From positions 62,001-126,000 of the forward strand of contig NZ_JAMYDV010000004.1 of assembly GCF_024128855.1 (NCBI RefSeq): DNA of 64,000 nt. The letters are read 5' to 3'. This document shows positions 1-9,371 of this stretch, piece after piece (position 1 is the first letter of the stretch; each line of letters starts with the position of its first letter). Below the pieces are notes generated by a model, which made no database searches, had not been told where the DNA came from, and was given only the letters and a program-made list of their open reading frames with translations. The position numbers were made by a program, and so were the translations under genes. This stretch comes from Rhodovulum tesquicola. Its GTDB lineage: Bacteria > Pseudomonadota > Alphaproteobacteria > Rhodobacterales > Rhodobacteraceae.

Positions 1-567
1 ATCCGGCCCCACGCGACAGACCCGGGCGGTGTGGTTGAAGCTTTCCTCCTCGGGCGGGACCAGTTCGCCCTGCGCCACCACGACGCCCACGGCCGGGTCC
101 GGACCCTCGAAGAAGAACTCCGCCGCCGGGAAGACGAGAACGCGGTTGCGTTCCGCGATGTACAGGAACCCGTCGCGCGAGAAGCACGGCCCGTTGGGGA
201 TGTCGAAGGTGATCGAGGGGGCGAAATCCATGACCTGATCGGCCACGCGGTCACGGTCGCGGTCGACCACCGACCAGACCTTGTCCTTGCGCGTGCCGAC
301 GAAGACGACCGTTCCCTGCGGTGCCACCGCCATCGAGCGGGCATCGGGCACGACTGCGTAAAGGCTGATCTCGAAACCCTCGGGCACGTTGATATGCGGA
401 ACAATGGCGTTGAGCGCCGCGGCCCTGTCCCCTTCCTGGTCGACGAAGGTAAAGGTCGCATCCGTGCGCTGCATGTTCGTCAGCCTGTCCATGTTGTCCT
501 GCGCCGCAAGCGGCACGGCCATCACGGTGCCGAGCAACATCCCGGCCAACACGCGTTTCCTGAGCAT
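1..567 (-). CDS. PQQ-type sugar (sorbosone-like) dehydrogenase, N-terminal part
   Basis: This gene runs off the left edge of the window, so only the first 189 codons are visible. The protein begins with a Sec signal peptide (MLRKRVLAGMLLGTVMAVPLAA, cleavage likely near residue 22), so it should act in the periplasm. The following stretch (VPEGFEISLYA, then FVGTRKDKVWSVVDRDRDRVAD, then FSRDGFLYIAERNRVLVF) has the blade pattern of soluble beta-propeller sugar dehydrogenases related to sorbosone dehydrogenase and YliI. The ATG at 567 follows a good ribosome site, AGGGAGG. The catalytic and cofactor residues lie beyond the edge, so the substrate cannot be judged. The call rests on the N-terminal propeller pattern only. 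Confidence 0.72.
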   Translation of the reverse strand, partial: MLRKRVLAGMLLGTVMAVPLAAQDNMDRLTNMQRTDATFTFVDQEGDRAAALNAIVPHINVPEGFEISLYAVVPDARSMAVAPQGTVVFVGTRKDKVWSVVDRDRDRVADQVMDFAPSITFDIPNGPCFSRDGFLYIAERNRVLVFPAAEFFFEGPDPAVGVVVAQGELVPPEEESFNHTARVCRVGPD

Positions 568-975
568 TCGTTTCCTCCCTGTATCGGCGAATCCCGTGCG
601 ACGGGAACTCTCATGTCGCTCCTCCCGCGACATCCTATCCTTTGGACCCGGCTTGAGTTTCTTGTCAATTATTATAATCTAAACAAGGGCTTGGATGGAT
701 TTCTGGCACAATAGAAGCGTCGCCGGAAGGCTTGCCCCCGGACGAAACGGCGATGCGCCGCCTGCAATCGAAACCCTGGGCGCATTCAGGATGCGCCGCC
801 CTCCACCGCACGACACCCCGACACGAGCCTCCCTCGTTCCGCCCCTGTCAGCGGACCAGCCTCGTGCAGTATCTCCGAAAAACGGCCCTCCCGCCTTCGC
901 CTCCCCTGGACCGACAGGTTAGATCAATGCGGCATTGTCCGTGGTAGTAGCTTGCTACTACATCCGCGCGCGGCA
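568..975. other. 408-base intergenic region with palindromes and an AT-rich island
   Basis: No gene is supported here; the short open frames lack ribosome sites and family resemblance. Two perfect inverted repeats lie close together: CAATGC-G-GCATTG at 925-937 and GTAGTAGC-TT-GCTACTAC at 944-961. They sit just past the 3' end of the minus-strand operon that stops at 976. Neither is followed by a T-run on the minus strand, so they are not typical terminators. An AT-rich block at 661-687, flanked by CTTGT and ACAAG, interrupts otherwise GC-rich DNA and probably holds the promoter of the sugar dehydrogenase gene at 567. Confidence 0.5.
661..687 (-). promoter_or_regulatory. Candidate promoter/operator of the sugar dehydrogenase gene
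   Basis: The minus strand reads a perfect TATAAT hexamer at 677-672, about 105 bases upstream of the ATG at 567, inside an AT-rich island flanked by the inverted pentamers CTTGT (661-665) and ACAAG (683-687). No convincing -35 element lies 16-18 bases upstream, so an activator may be needed. The assignment is inference from base composition and position. Confidence 0.3.
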
Positions 976-2547
976 TCACTCCGCGAAGTTCAGCGCGGGC
1001 CTGCCGGCCTCCGAGCGGTCGATCCGGTAGCGCGGCCCACCTGCCGGGCGCAGATCGTCGAACGCGACGAAACGCTCGCGCCCATCGGCCCAACGCCGGA
1101 TCCAGCCCAGTTGCCTTCCGTCGAGGTCATGGCGCGCCTCGTCCGACCATGGCGCGGTCCAGAACAGCACGGGATCGAAGCCGACGCCGCGCCCGGCCGC
1201 GTCATAGTCGATGGACAGAAGCCTGGGCTCGCCGCCGGGACCGGGCGGGCCATAGCTGCGCCGCTGATGCGCGGGAAAGGCGACGGTGACGAAGCCGGGC
1301 GCGCTGTCCTGCGCCCCGTTATGGGCAAAGACGCCGATATCCACGCGCGCATGGCGGCGGCTGTCATACTCGTCGCCACCGCCGGGCGCGGGCAGCGTCC
1401 AGGGATCGTGCCAGTCGATGACGATCCGCGCGCGCCGCCCCTCGGGGTCGAGCGGCTCGATCCGCACGCGGCCGGGATCGCCCGCCAGCAGCCGCCAGTC
1501 GAAGCGCAGCGGGCGGCCGTTCGGATCCGCGGTCTCCTCGGCGCTGAGGATCATCTCGCGCTGCCAGTCGAAATCCCGCCAGATCCGGGCAATCGCCGAT
1601 GGCGTGTCGAACAGCCGCTCATCCAGCCCCGCCAGCCCCGCCTCCTGCCGGAATCCCTCGTCGATCACGCGCAGCCGGACCATGGGCGGGATCTCGTCCG
1701 CCCGCATCCCGGCGGCCTGGGCCACCATCCGCCCGATCCGGATCTGGCCGGGTTCGAAGGCGGCGGGATGGGCGCGGCCCGACAGGTACTCCTCGCGACT
1801 GCCGACCGTGGAGAGGTTGCGGCGCAGGATCATCTGGATCACGGGCGCCACAAGCCCGTGATCGCGCAGCGCGGCCATCGTGTCGGCGGGAAAGGCGGCC
1901 AGCGTCATCGCAATGGCGATCAGGAACCGCCGGTCGGATCCGGACGAGCCCTGGCTGGTGATCGTGTAGGGCCAGTTCGCGGGAAACAGATCCTCTGCAT
2001 CATGGTCGCGATGCTCGGGATAGATGTAGATCGCGTTGCGCTGGAAAAGCTCCGCGGCAAGCTGCGGCCCCATCGGTCGGGTCATGGCAAGGCGCACAAG
2101 GCTGCGCGGGGCCGGTCCGTAGGTCAGCGCGGTCGAGGAGTTGCCCAGCACGATCACGGGCAGATGAATCTGGCCCGCCAGACCGTAATCGCGCCCCGCC
2201 TCGACCAGATCGGGCGCATAGACCAGCCGGGCAAGGCGCGGGAACAGGTCCGGGTCCAGCGGCGCATGGCCCCGGTCGCGGTTGTCGTAAAGGATGCCCG
2301 CAAAGCCGTTGATCCCGCCCTGCCCCGCCAGATGGCGCAGCAACCGCGCGCCGTCCTCTGTATTGCGCTCGCCGACGATGGGCAGGCTCCGGTCCTCGGC
2401 GGGCAGCGCCAAACCGGGGGCGGACCAGAGCCCCGGCGCGATCTCGGCCAGATCGGCGCGGGACAGGGTCACCTCTCCGGCAGCCGCCGCCAGCGGAAGC
2501 AGCAGCGCCACAAGGGCAAGGCGAAGGAACCGGAGAAGGTCGCGCAT
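976..2547 (-). CDS. Secreted protein of unknown family (523 aa)
   Basis: I do not recognise the family. The protein starts with a signal peptide (MRDLLRFLRLALVALLLPLAAAAG), so it is exported. The ATG at 2547 was chosen because it places this signal at the N-terminus; a longer reading would overlap the upstream regulator. The mature part has no obvious membrane segment or cofactor motif. Recognisable blocks are GNSSTALTYG near residue 145, an aromatic run IYIYPEHRDHDAEDLFPANW near 185, and a beta-rich C-terminus ending in IDRSEAGRPALNFAE. The stretch AIYIYPEHRDHD could carry metal-binding His and Asp, but that is a guess. It is the last gene of a three-gene minus-strand set, 44 bases after the membrane-anchored regulator, which suggests a shared role. 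Confidence 0.75.
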   Translation of the reverse strand: MRDLLRFLRLALVALLLPLAAAAGEVTLSRADLAEIAPGLWSAPGLALPAEDRSLPIVGERNTEDGARLLRHLAGQGGINGFAGILYDNRDRGHAPLDPDLFPRLARLVYAPDLVEAGRDYGLAGQIHLPVIVLGNSSTALTYGPAPRSLVRLAMTRPMGPQLAAELFQRNAIYIYPEHRDHDAEDLFPANWPYTITSQGSSGSDRRFLIAIAMTLAAFPADTMAALRDHGLVAPVIQMILRRNLSTVGSREEYLSGRAHPAAFEPGQIRIGRMVAQAAGMRADEIPPMVRLRVIDEGFRQEAGLAGLDERLFDTPSAIARIWRDFDWQREMILSAEETADPNGRPLRFDWRLLAGDPGRVRIEPLDPEGRRARIVIDWHDPWTLPAPGGGDEYDSRRHARVDIGVFAHNGAQDSAPGFVTVAFPAHQRRSYGPPGPGGEPRLLSIDYDAAGRGVGFDPVLFWTAPWSDEARHDLDGRQLGWIRRWADGRERFVAFDDLRPAGGPRYRIDRSEAGRPALNFAE

Positions 2548-2591
2548 GGCCCGATCCTGACCCGGCGCGTCGCCTGCGTCCAGCGCAGGCT

Positions 2592-3308
2592 TCAGGTCAT
2601 GCGGATCACGTCCTTGTCGATGGCCAGCATGTAGCCCCGCCGCGCGACGTTCTTGATCAGCAACTCGCTGACCATCTGGTTGCCCAGCGCATCGCGCAGC
2701 CGCTTGATCCGGGTCGCGCCCGCCGCCTCGTCGCAATCCTCGGCGCGGCGGCCCGAGATCGTCGCCTCGATCTCGGCACCCGACAGCATGTCGTCATCCA
2801 TCCGCGCCTCGGCCAGCACCGACAGAGTCTCGATCGCGGCGGGCGTCAGCTTGAAGGCCATGCCGTTCAGGATCACCGTGTTCTCGGCCCGGTTGACCGT
2901 CAGCGACGAGACGCGAATCCCTGCACGCTCGATCTCGGACATCCGCCGGTTCAGGGTGATGATGGTCAGCAGGAACACCAGCGCCGCGATCAGCAGCGCG
3001 GTGGAAAAGACCAGCAGCACGAAGATCACCACCCGGTAGGAGGTCAGCACATCCGCGAATGCGGTGCCCGACTGGGCGAGGATCTCCAGCAGCTTGATCT
3101 CGGCGCCCGAGGTCAGGTCGTCATTCTCGACGAAGATGCGCTCGACCCGGATGTTGAAGGCGTCGGCATCGGGCAGGCTGAAGAACAGTACCCCCGCCGC
3201 GATCAGCAGGATCGCGACGATGGCGACCATCCCCATGACGACCACCCGCCCGGCCTGAAGCGGGCGGGCGGGCGCCTCGGCGTCGCTATCCGCAGGGGCG
3301 CGCACCAT
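2592..3308 (-). CDS. Membrane-anchored winged-helix transcriptional regulator
   Basis: The 238-residue protein has two predicted membrane helices (about residues 24-46 and 92-116) enclosing a periplasmic segment of about 45 residues, then a cytoplasmic C-terminal domain. That domain (VNRAENTVILNGMAFKLTPA, then ATRIKRLRDALGNQMVSEL, then VARRGYMLAI) matches the OmpR/PhoB-type winged helix, with the terminal hairpin GYML. In ToxR and CadC the DNA-binding domain is N-terminal and the sensor C-terminal, so the order is reversed here. It probably senses an envelope signal and binds DNA from the membrane. It starts 6 bases after the small exported protein ends and 44 bases before the secreted unknown. 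Target genes are not known. Confidence 0.75.
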   Translation of the reverse strand: MVRAPADSDAEAPARPLQAGRVVVMGMVAIVAILLIAAGVLFFSLPDADAFNIRVERIFVENDDLTSGAEIKLLEILAQSGTAFADVLTSYRVVIFVLLVFSTALLIAALVFLLTIITLNRRMSEIERAGIRVSSLTVNRAENTVILNGMAFKLTPAAIETLSVLAEARMDDDMLSGAEIEATISGRRAEDCDEAAGATRIKRLRDALGNQMVSELLIKNVARRGYMLAIDKDVIRMT

Positions 3309-3314
3309 GTGGCC

Positions 3315-3608
3315 TCAGAAGCGCAGGAAGAACTGCCCGGCGCTTGCCTTGCGCTCGGCCAGCCCGTCCGCGCCGAAGATCGACATCACGTTCAGCAATT
3401 GCCAACCGTTGCGCCCGATCCGGCGGTCGATCTCGCGCGCGGCATCGCCCCGGCTGCCGCAGGCTGCGGCGGGCAGTTCGATCACGCCGTAATGCAGCCG
3501 CAGCGGGTTGTCCTGCTTGGCCTTGTAATCGGCATAGCACTGGGCCGAGGCGGCCCCCGCCATAAAGATTGCCGCCAGCGCGGCCAGGATGAGGTGATGC
3601 GTTTTCAT
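3315..3608 (-). CDS. Small exported protein, DUF4177-like
   Basis: The start at 3608 (MKTHHLILAALAAIFMAGAASA) gives a clean Sec signal peptide with a predicted cut before Gln; an in-frame ATG at 3620 is an alternative. The mature part is only about 75 residues. The pattern YGVIELPAAACG, then REIDRRIGRNGWQLLNVMSIFG resembles small DUF4177-type proteins, where 'GWQL' is typical. It has two cysteines that could pair in the periplasm. It is the first gene of the operon with the membrane-bound regulator (gap 6 bases), so it could be a ligand or periplasmic partner of that regulator; this is inference from position alone. Confidence 0.65.
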   Translation of the reverse strand: MKTHHLILAALAAIFMAGAASAQCYADYKAKQDNPLRLHYGVIELPAAACGSRGDAAREIDRRIGRNGWQLLNVMSIFGADGLAERKASAGQFFLRF

Positions 3609-3806
3609 GCGGCTGAGCATGGGCCAGCGCGCCGCGCTATTCAATATCACCCATGGCGCAAGGGGCTTCGCGCCAGCGGTTATCCGATAACAGGGGGGCG
3701 TTATTGCCTGTCAGTGCGCCCCGGCCGGATGGTCGACCCATCGCAAGGCCGGGCGGATCGCGTTCCCGCCGACTCGCCCCGGCGCCAACAGGAAAGGACC
3801 ACGACC

Positions 3807-4238
3807 ATGCCCCGCTTCTTCCTCGCCCCGCTTCTGGCCGCCGCCGTCGCGCTGACCCCGATTGCCGCCGCGCCCGCCCGCGCCGCCGACGATCTGGCCA
3901 AGATCCTGCTGGGTGCCGCGGCGATCTACGTCATCGTCGACAAGCTGGAGAGCAACCGCCGCGCCGTGAACCGGGTCGAGAAGAGCCAGGCCGCGGGCTG
4001 GCAATCCCCTCGCGGCTACAACCGGCACCAGGTGATTCCGGCAAGCTGCGTGCGCACGATCAACACCCGCCGCGGGCCCGAACGCGTCGTCACCGAACGC
4101 TGCCTGCGCAACGAAGGCATCCGCCGCCTGCCCGACCGCTGCGAGATCTCGGTGCGCGGCAACCGTGGCAGCGTCGATGCCTACAGGCTGAGCTGTCTGC
4201 AGAATGCCGGTTACCGGGTCGAGGGCCGGCGCCGCTGA
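3807..4238 (+). CDS. Exported four-cysteine protein of unknown function
   Basis: The 143-residue protein has a signal peptide ([26 protein letters not shown]) and a short hydrophobic stretch [18 protein letters not shown] just after it, which may stay in the membrane. The C-terminal half carries four cysteines in the contexts ASCVRT, ERCLRN, DRCEIS and LSCLQN, spaced as if forming two disulfides. Small proteins of this layout are common in Rhodobacteraceae, but I know no function. The ribosome site AGGAAAGG lies about 10 bases upstream of the ATG. It is a single gene followed by a strong terminator. Confidence 0.75.
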   Translation: MPRFFLAPLLAAAVALTPIAAAPARAADDLAKILLGAAAIYVIVDKLESNRRAVNRVEKSQAAGWQSPRGYNRHQVIPASCVRTINTRRGPERVVTERCLRNEGIRRLPDRCEISVRGNRGSVDAYRLSCLQNAGYRVEGRRR

Positions 4239-4282
4239 GGCGACGGTTCGAGCAGGGCGCGGGGGGTTGAGGCCCCGCGCCG

Positions 4283-4317
4283 GGGGGCGGAGGGACGAGC
4301 AGCCTCCGCCCCCTTTT
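4283..4317 (+). terminator. Rho-independent terminator
   Basis: A perfect 11-bp stem (GGGGGCGGAGG at 4283-4293 with CCTCCGCCCCC at 4303-4313) has a 9-base loop and is followed by TTTT. It lies between the exported Cys protein and rnhB and should end the former's transcript. Confidence 0.85.
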
Positions 4318-4356
4318 CGTGTTGCGGCCCGGCGCGAAGGGCGCTTGTGTCATCCC

Positions 4357-5007
4357 ATGACCCGCGCCACGCCCCGACCGAACCCCGATTTCTCGCTGGA
4401 AACCGATGCCCTTGCCCGGGGCGCCCGCATCGTCGTGGGCGTGGACGAGGTCGGGCGCGGCCCGCTGGCAGGCCCCGTCACGGCGGCGGCGGTGCGGCTG
4501 GACCCAGCCGCGATCCCGCCCGGGCTGGACGATTCCAAACGGCTGACCCCCGCCCGCCGTGCTGCGCTTGCCAGGGCGCTGATGGACTGCGCCGAGGTCA
4601 GCATCGCCCATGCCAGCGTCGCCGAGATCGACAGCCTGAACATCCTGCGCGCCAGCCATCTGGCGATGTGCCGCGCCATCGCCGGGCTGAGCGCCCTGCC
4701 CGATCTGGCGCTGATCGACGGCAACCTCCTGCCCGTCGACCTGCCCTGCCCGGGCCTTGCCATCGTCAAGGGCGATGCGCGCAGCCTGTCGATCGCGGCC
4801 GCCTCGATCGTGGCGAAAGAGGCACGCGACAGGATCATGGTGGAGCTTGCGCAACACTTCCCCGGTTATGGCTGGGACAGGAACGCAGGCTATCCGACCA
4901 GGGCGCATGTCCAGGCGCTCCGAGATATTGGGGTCAGCCCACACCATAGGCGTTCGTTCGCGCCGGTGCACAACATATTGTATCAAGAAAATTCCGTAAG
5001 TGGCTGA
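4357..5007 (+). CDS. rnhB: Ribonuclease HII
   Basis: RNase HII cuts the RNA strand of RNA-DNA hybrids and removes single ribonucleotides from DNA. The 216-residue length is usual. The family's N-terminal signature [14 protein letters not shown] is present, giving the acidic pair D30-E31. The later catalytic positions fall in LALIDGN and in the [12 protein letters not shown] block, and the C-terminal [14 protein letters not shown] and [10 protein letters not shown] are also typical. The ATG at 4357 has only a weak ribosome site; the first 20 residues are not conserved in the family, so a slightly later start is possible. It precedes ccrM on the same strand. Confidence 0.95.
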   Translation: MTRATPRPNPDFSLETDALARGARIVVGVDEVGRGPLAGPVTAAAVRLDPAAIPPGLDDSKRLTPARRAALARALMDCAEVSIAHASVAEIDSLNILRASHLAMCRAIAGLSALPDLALIDGNLLPVDLPCPGLAIVKGDARSLSIAAASIVAKEARDRIMVELAQHFPGYGWDRNAGYPTRAHVQALRDIGVSPHHRRSFAPVHNILYQENSVSG

Positions 5008-5043
5008 TTCAAAAAGGATTTGACGGCGAATCGGGTTTGACTC
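5006..5043 (+). promoter_or_regulatory. Cluster of three GANTC methylation sites upstream of ccrM
   Basis: Three GANTC sites lie within 38 bases: GATTC at 5006-5010, GAATC at 5028-5032 and GACTC at 5039-5043, ending 62 bases before the ccrM ATG. In Caulobacter, GANTC sites in the ccrM promoter let methylation state time its transcription. Two TTTGAC hexamers (starting 5019-5020 and 5036-5037) could serve as -35 elements, but I see no good -10. Autoregulation is inferred from the site cluster and the gene next to it. Confidence 0.55.
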
Positions 5044-5099
5044 AAAGTCACCGCCAAGCAGCGACGCCCGCAACAAGGGCGCGCCACAAGAGGCAGTGA

Positions 5100-6209
<1,110 letters not shown>

Positions 6210-6264
6210 ACCCCATCGCTTACCGCCTGTGCCTGCGGCCTTCAGGCCGCCGCGCACAACCTTG

Positions 6265-6294
6265 CCCCGCCATTCCCGTGGCGGGGTTTTTTTT
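6265..6294 (+). terminator. Rho-independent terminator after ccrM
   Basis: The stem CCCCGCCA (6265-6272) pairs perfectly with TGGCGGGG (6279-6286) around a 6-base loop and is followed by eight T residues. It lies 55 bases after the ccrM stop. Confidence 0.92.
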
Positions 6295-6366
6295 CGTGCG
6301 AAGCGGGCCGGGGGCCTCGGAATCGGCAAGGTCCGCCCTAATCTCTCAACCAAAAGGAGGTGTCAC

Positions 6367-7005
6367 ATGCGACTTCTTGTGATCGGAGCAAGCAAGGGCA
6401 TCGGGCTTGAGACCGTGCGCTACGCCCTGCAACGCGAACATGACGTGCGCGCGTTCGCGCGCAGCGCGGACCAGATCGGGATCGAGGATGACCGGCTGGA
6501 AAAGGTGACCGGCGACGCGCTGAACCCCGAGGACGTGGCGGCCGCGCTGAAGGGCGTGGATGCGGTGATCGTGGCACTGGGCATTCCCAAGACGCTGGCC
6601 GGGATCGCCGAACGCACCACGCTGTTTTCCGACGCGACGCGGGTTCTGCTGCCCGCGATGGCGGCGGCGGCGGTGCGGCGGCTTCTGGTCGTCACCGGCT
6701 TCGGTGCGGGCGACAGCAAGGACAGGATCAGCACGGTCGAGAAGATCCCGTTCAAGACGCTGCTCAGCCGGGCCTATGCCGACAAGGACGTGCAGGAGGA
6801 GATGATCCGCGCCTCGGATCTGGACTGGACCATCGCGCGGCCGGGCATCCTGATGAACCGCCCGCCCAGCCACGCCTACGAGGTGCTAGTCGAGCCCGAG
6901 ACATGGCGCAACGGCCTGATCTCGCGCGGGGATGTCGCACATTTCCTGGTCCATGCGGCCGAGGACGGCAGCCATGTCCACCAGGCGCCCGTCCTGATCC
7001 GCTAG
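6367..7005 (+). CDS. Atypical short-chain dehydrogenase, NAD(P)H-binding
   Basis: The 212-residue protein opens with a Rossmann nucleotide-binding motif (LLVIGASKGIG, residues 3-13) and belongs with the atypical SDRs that resemble NmrA, biliverdin reductase B and the YwnB/YtfG type. It has the family pattern GDALNPEDVAAALKGVDAVI, then LVVTGFGAG, then DLDWTIARPGIL. The usual SDR Tyr-x3-Lys pair is not clear, so it may act as a redox sensor or a low-specificity reductase. A strong ribosome site AAGGAGG (6354-6360) marks the ATG at 6367. It stands alone between the ccrM terminator and the convergent hydroxylase gene. Confidence 0.8.
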   Translation: MRLLVIGASKGIGLETVRYALQREHDVRAFARSADQIGIEDDRLEKVTGDALNPEDVAAALKGVDAVIVALGIPKTLAGIAERTTLFSDATRVLLPAMAAAAVRRLLVVTGFGAGDSKDRISTVEKIPFKTLLSRAYADKDVQEEMIRASDLDWTIARPGILMNRPPSHAYEVLVEPETWRNGLISRGDVAHFLVHAAEDGSHVHQAPVLIR

Positions 7006-7020
7006 ACCGCACTCGCCGGT

Positions 7021-8160
7021 TCAGCTGCCCGCGGGCAAGGGCAGGCTGGCCGCGCGATAGGGCGTCCAGTCTGCGATGTCGGGGTAGTATTTCCGCCGCC
7101 ACGCCCGCACGCGCGGGTTCATCCGCCGCCGCCACAGGGGCGGGATCATCGCCAGCGCCGTCATCGCCGGATAGCCCAGCGGCAATTGCGGCGCCTGCTC
7201 CTCGGGCCAGGTCTGCAGCAGCGGGAACCGGCGTTGCGGCTTGCAATGATGGTCGGAATGGCGCTGGAGGTTGATCAGCAGCCAGTTCGACGCGGCATGC
7301 GCCGCGTTCCAGCTGTGATGCGGCTTGACCGGCTCATAGCGGCCCTCGCCCAGATAGCGCCGGGTCAGGCCGTAATGCTCGACATAATTGGTCAGTTCCA
7401 GTTGCCAGACCGCGATGAATGCCTGCCACAGGAACAGCGCAAGCCCCGCACAGCCACCGATCCAGACCGCAATCCCGACCATCGCCAGTTGCAACGCGCC
7501 ATAGCGCCAGAACGGGTTCGACAGGTGCCGGACCGGCCGCCCCGCCCGCGCAAGCATCAGCCGTTCCGCGCGCCAGGCCGATGGCAGGCCGGACGCCAGA
7601 ACCCGCAGGAAATAGCGGAAGAACCCCTCGTTGTAGCGCGCGGTCACACCGTCGCGGGGGGTGCCGACATGGGGGTGATGGACCAGCAGATGCTCGGTCC
7701 GGAAATGGCTGTAAAGCACGGTCGACAGCAGCAGATCGCCCAGCCAGCGTTCCAGCCGGGTGCGCTGGTGCAGCAATTCATGCGAATAGACGATCCCCAC
7801 CGTGCCCGAGAACACCCCCACGCCAAAGAACAGCGCGATGGTTTCAAGCGGCGACAGATGATCGCTGCGGCTGACCCACCAGAGCATGCCGAAGATCGTG
7901 ACGAACTGGAGCGGGAACCAGATCAGCGTGATCAGCCGGTGCCAGAACAGGGCCTGTTCGGGCGTGTCAGGGTCCGGATTCGTCTCGTTCCGTCCCAGGA
8001 TCGCGTCCAGCAGCGTGACCGCAACCCAGCCGTAAAGCGGCAGCAGGGCCAGCGCCCAGCCGCCGAAGGCCGCGCCCAGGATCGCCATGGGGATCATGCC
8101 CAGCGACATCCAGAACGGCAGGGCGGATTGCAGGGGCGAAAGCGGGGCCGTGTCGCTCAT
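7021..8160 (-). CDS. AlkB-type membrane di-iron hydroxylase (alkane 1-monooxygenase family)
   Basis: The family oxidises terminal methyl groups of alkanes and similar substrates using a membrane di-iron centre and electrons from rubredoxin or ferredoxin. The 379-residue protein has several membrane helices in its first half. The three histidine motifs are present: HELLHQ, EHLLVHHPHVGTPRDG and LQRHSDHH, plus the AlkB-typical NYVEHYGLTR. The ATG at 8160 gives MSDTAPLSPLQSALPFW. No rubredoxin gene is adjacent; a ferredoxin-reductase-type flavoprotein is encoded 30 kb away. The substrate could be an alkane, a fatty chain or another lipid; the histidine motifs do not decide this. Confidence 0.88.
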   Translation of the reverse strand: MSDTAPLSPLQSALPFWMSLGMIPMAILGAAFGGWALALLPLYGWVAVTLLDAILGRNETNPDPDTPEQALFWHRLITLIWFPLQFVTIFGMLWWVSRSDHLSPLETIALFFGVGVFSGTVGIVYSHELLHQRTRLERWLGDLLLSTVLYSHFRTEHLLVHHPHVGTPRDGVTARYNEGFFRYFLRVLASGLPSAWRAERLMLARAGRPVRHLSNPFWRYGALQLAMVGIAVWIGGCAGLALFLWQAFIAVWQLELTNYVEHYGLTRRYLGEGRYEPVKPHHSWNAAHAASNWLLINLQRHSDHHCKPQRRFPLLQTWPEEQAPQLPLGYPAMTALAMIPPLWRRRMNPRVRAWRRKYYPDIADWTPYRAASLPLPAGS

Positions 8161-8225
8161 CGCGATCTTCCCATGGTTGCGCGCGCCAGTTCCATTGCCT
8201 CTATAGCGCGAAGCCGCGGGCCGGA

Positions 8226-9287
8226 TCAATCGCAACCGACGCTGCCGCGGGCAAGGTCGAACGCCTTGCGCATCACGGTCGGCAGGTCCGAGGGACGGAA
8301 ATCGTGCCGCGCAACGAAAGCGCCGCGCCGGGGCGCGCAGTCTGCGGGCAGGTCGGCCACGCGCAGCGCAAGGCGCAGGTGGAAATGGGTGAAGGTGTGG
8401 CGCACCTCGGCCCCCGGATCGCGCCACTCGGCATCGGCCGGGGGGGCACAAACAGGCTCTGTTTCGGCCCAATCCGTGCCCGGCCAGCCCTGCATGCCGC
8501 CCAGAAGCCCGCTTTCCAGGCGACGCTCCAGCAACCACGCGCCATCGCTTCGGCGACCGATATAGGCGATGCCAAGCCGCGTGGGTTTCGGCGGCTTCGC
8601 CAGCTTGCGCGGCAGATCGGCCGCGATGCCCTGCGCCCGCGCCGCGCAGGGCGCGCGCAGCGGGCAGATGCCGCAGGCAGGCCGCTTCGGCGTGCAGATC
8701 GTCGCACCCAGATCCATCACCGCCTGGGCATGATCGCCGGGGCGCCGCGTCGGCGTCAGCCGGGCCGCCAGCGCCGTCAGTTCGGGCTTGGCGGTCGGCA
8801 GGGGCGTCTGCACCGCGAACAGCCGCGCCATGACCCGTTCCACATTGCCGTCCACCACCGTCTCGGCCCGGTCAAAGGCGATCGCGGCGATCGCGGCGGC
8901 GGTATAGGGGCCGATGCCGGGCAGGGCCAGCAGCCCGTCGCGGCTGTCGGGAAAGCGCCCGCCATGGTCCCGCGCCACGGCCCGCGCGCATTTCAGCAGG
9001 TTGCGCGCCCTCGCATAGTATCCCAGCCCCGCCCATTCCCCCATGACCGCCGCATCCTCGGCCGCGGCCAGCGCCCCGACATCGGGCCAGCGCGCGGTGA
9101 AGCGATGGAAATAGTCGCGCACGGCGGCCACGGTGGTCTGTTGCAGCATCACCTCGGACAGCCAGACCGCATAGGGGTCGGGCTGCACCCCCGCCGCCCG
9201 CGCCGCGGGCCCCACCCGCCAGGGCAGGTCGCGGGCATGCATATCGTACCAGTCCAGCAAGGCCCGGCTCAGCTCCGCGTCACGCAA
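8226..9287 (-). CDS. mutY: A/G-specific adenine glycosylase
   Basis: MutY removes adenine mispaired with 8-oxoguanine. The 353-residue protein shows LSEVMLQQT (with the catalytic Glu), the helix-hairpin-helix LLALPGIGPYTAAAI, the motif VVDGNVERV containing the catalytic Asp region, and the iron-sulfur ligands C-x6-C-x2-C-x5-C in CTPKRPACGICPLRAPC. A C-terminal NUDIX-like domain (GAWLLERRLESGLLGGMQGWPG) recognises 8-oxoguanine. The only start that keeps the conserved N-terminus LLDWYDMHARDLPWR is a TTG at 9287, because an in-frame stop lies just upstream. It is divergent from the DciA-like gene. Confidence 0.95.
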   Translation of the reverse strand: MRDAELSRALLDWYDMHARDLPWRVGPAARAAGVQPDPYAVWLSEVMLQQTTVAAVRDYFHRFTARWPDVGALAAAEDAAVMGEWAGLGYYARARNLLKCARAVARDHGGRFPDSRDGLLALPGIGPYTAAAIAAIAFDRAETVVDGNVERVMARLFAVQTPLPTAKPELTALAARLTPTRRPGDHAQAVMDLGATICTPKRPACGICPLRAPCAARAQGIAADLPRKLAKPPKPTRLGIAYIGRRSDGAWLLERRLESGLLGGMQGWPGTDWAETEPVCAPPADAEWRDPGAEVRHTFTHFHLRLALRVADLPADCAPRRGAFVARHDFRPSDLPTVMRKAFDLARGSVGCD

Positions 9288-9371
9288 TCTTTATGCCCCC
9301 GCCCCGGTCATTTGTCTGGCTGCCCGCACTCCTGCCGCTTAAGCTAGACGCAGGCAAGGGAAAGGACAGGT

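Noticed and set aside
695-922. 75-residue plus-strand frame in the 568-975 gap
   Set aside because: No ribosome site and Pro/Arg-rich composition without a recognisable pattern.
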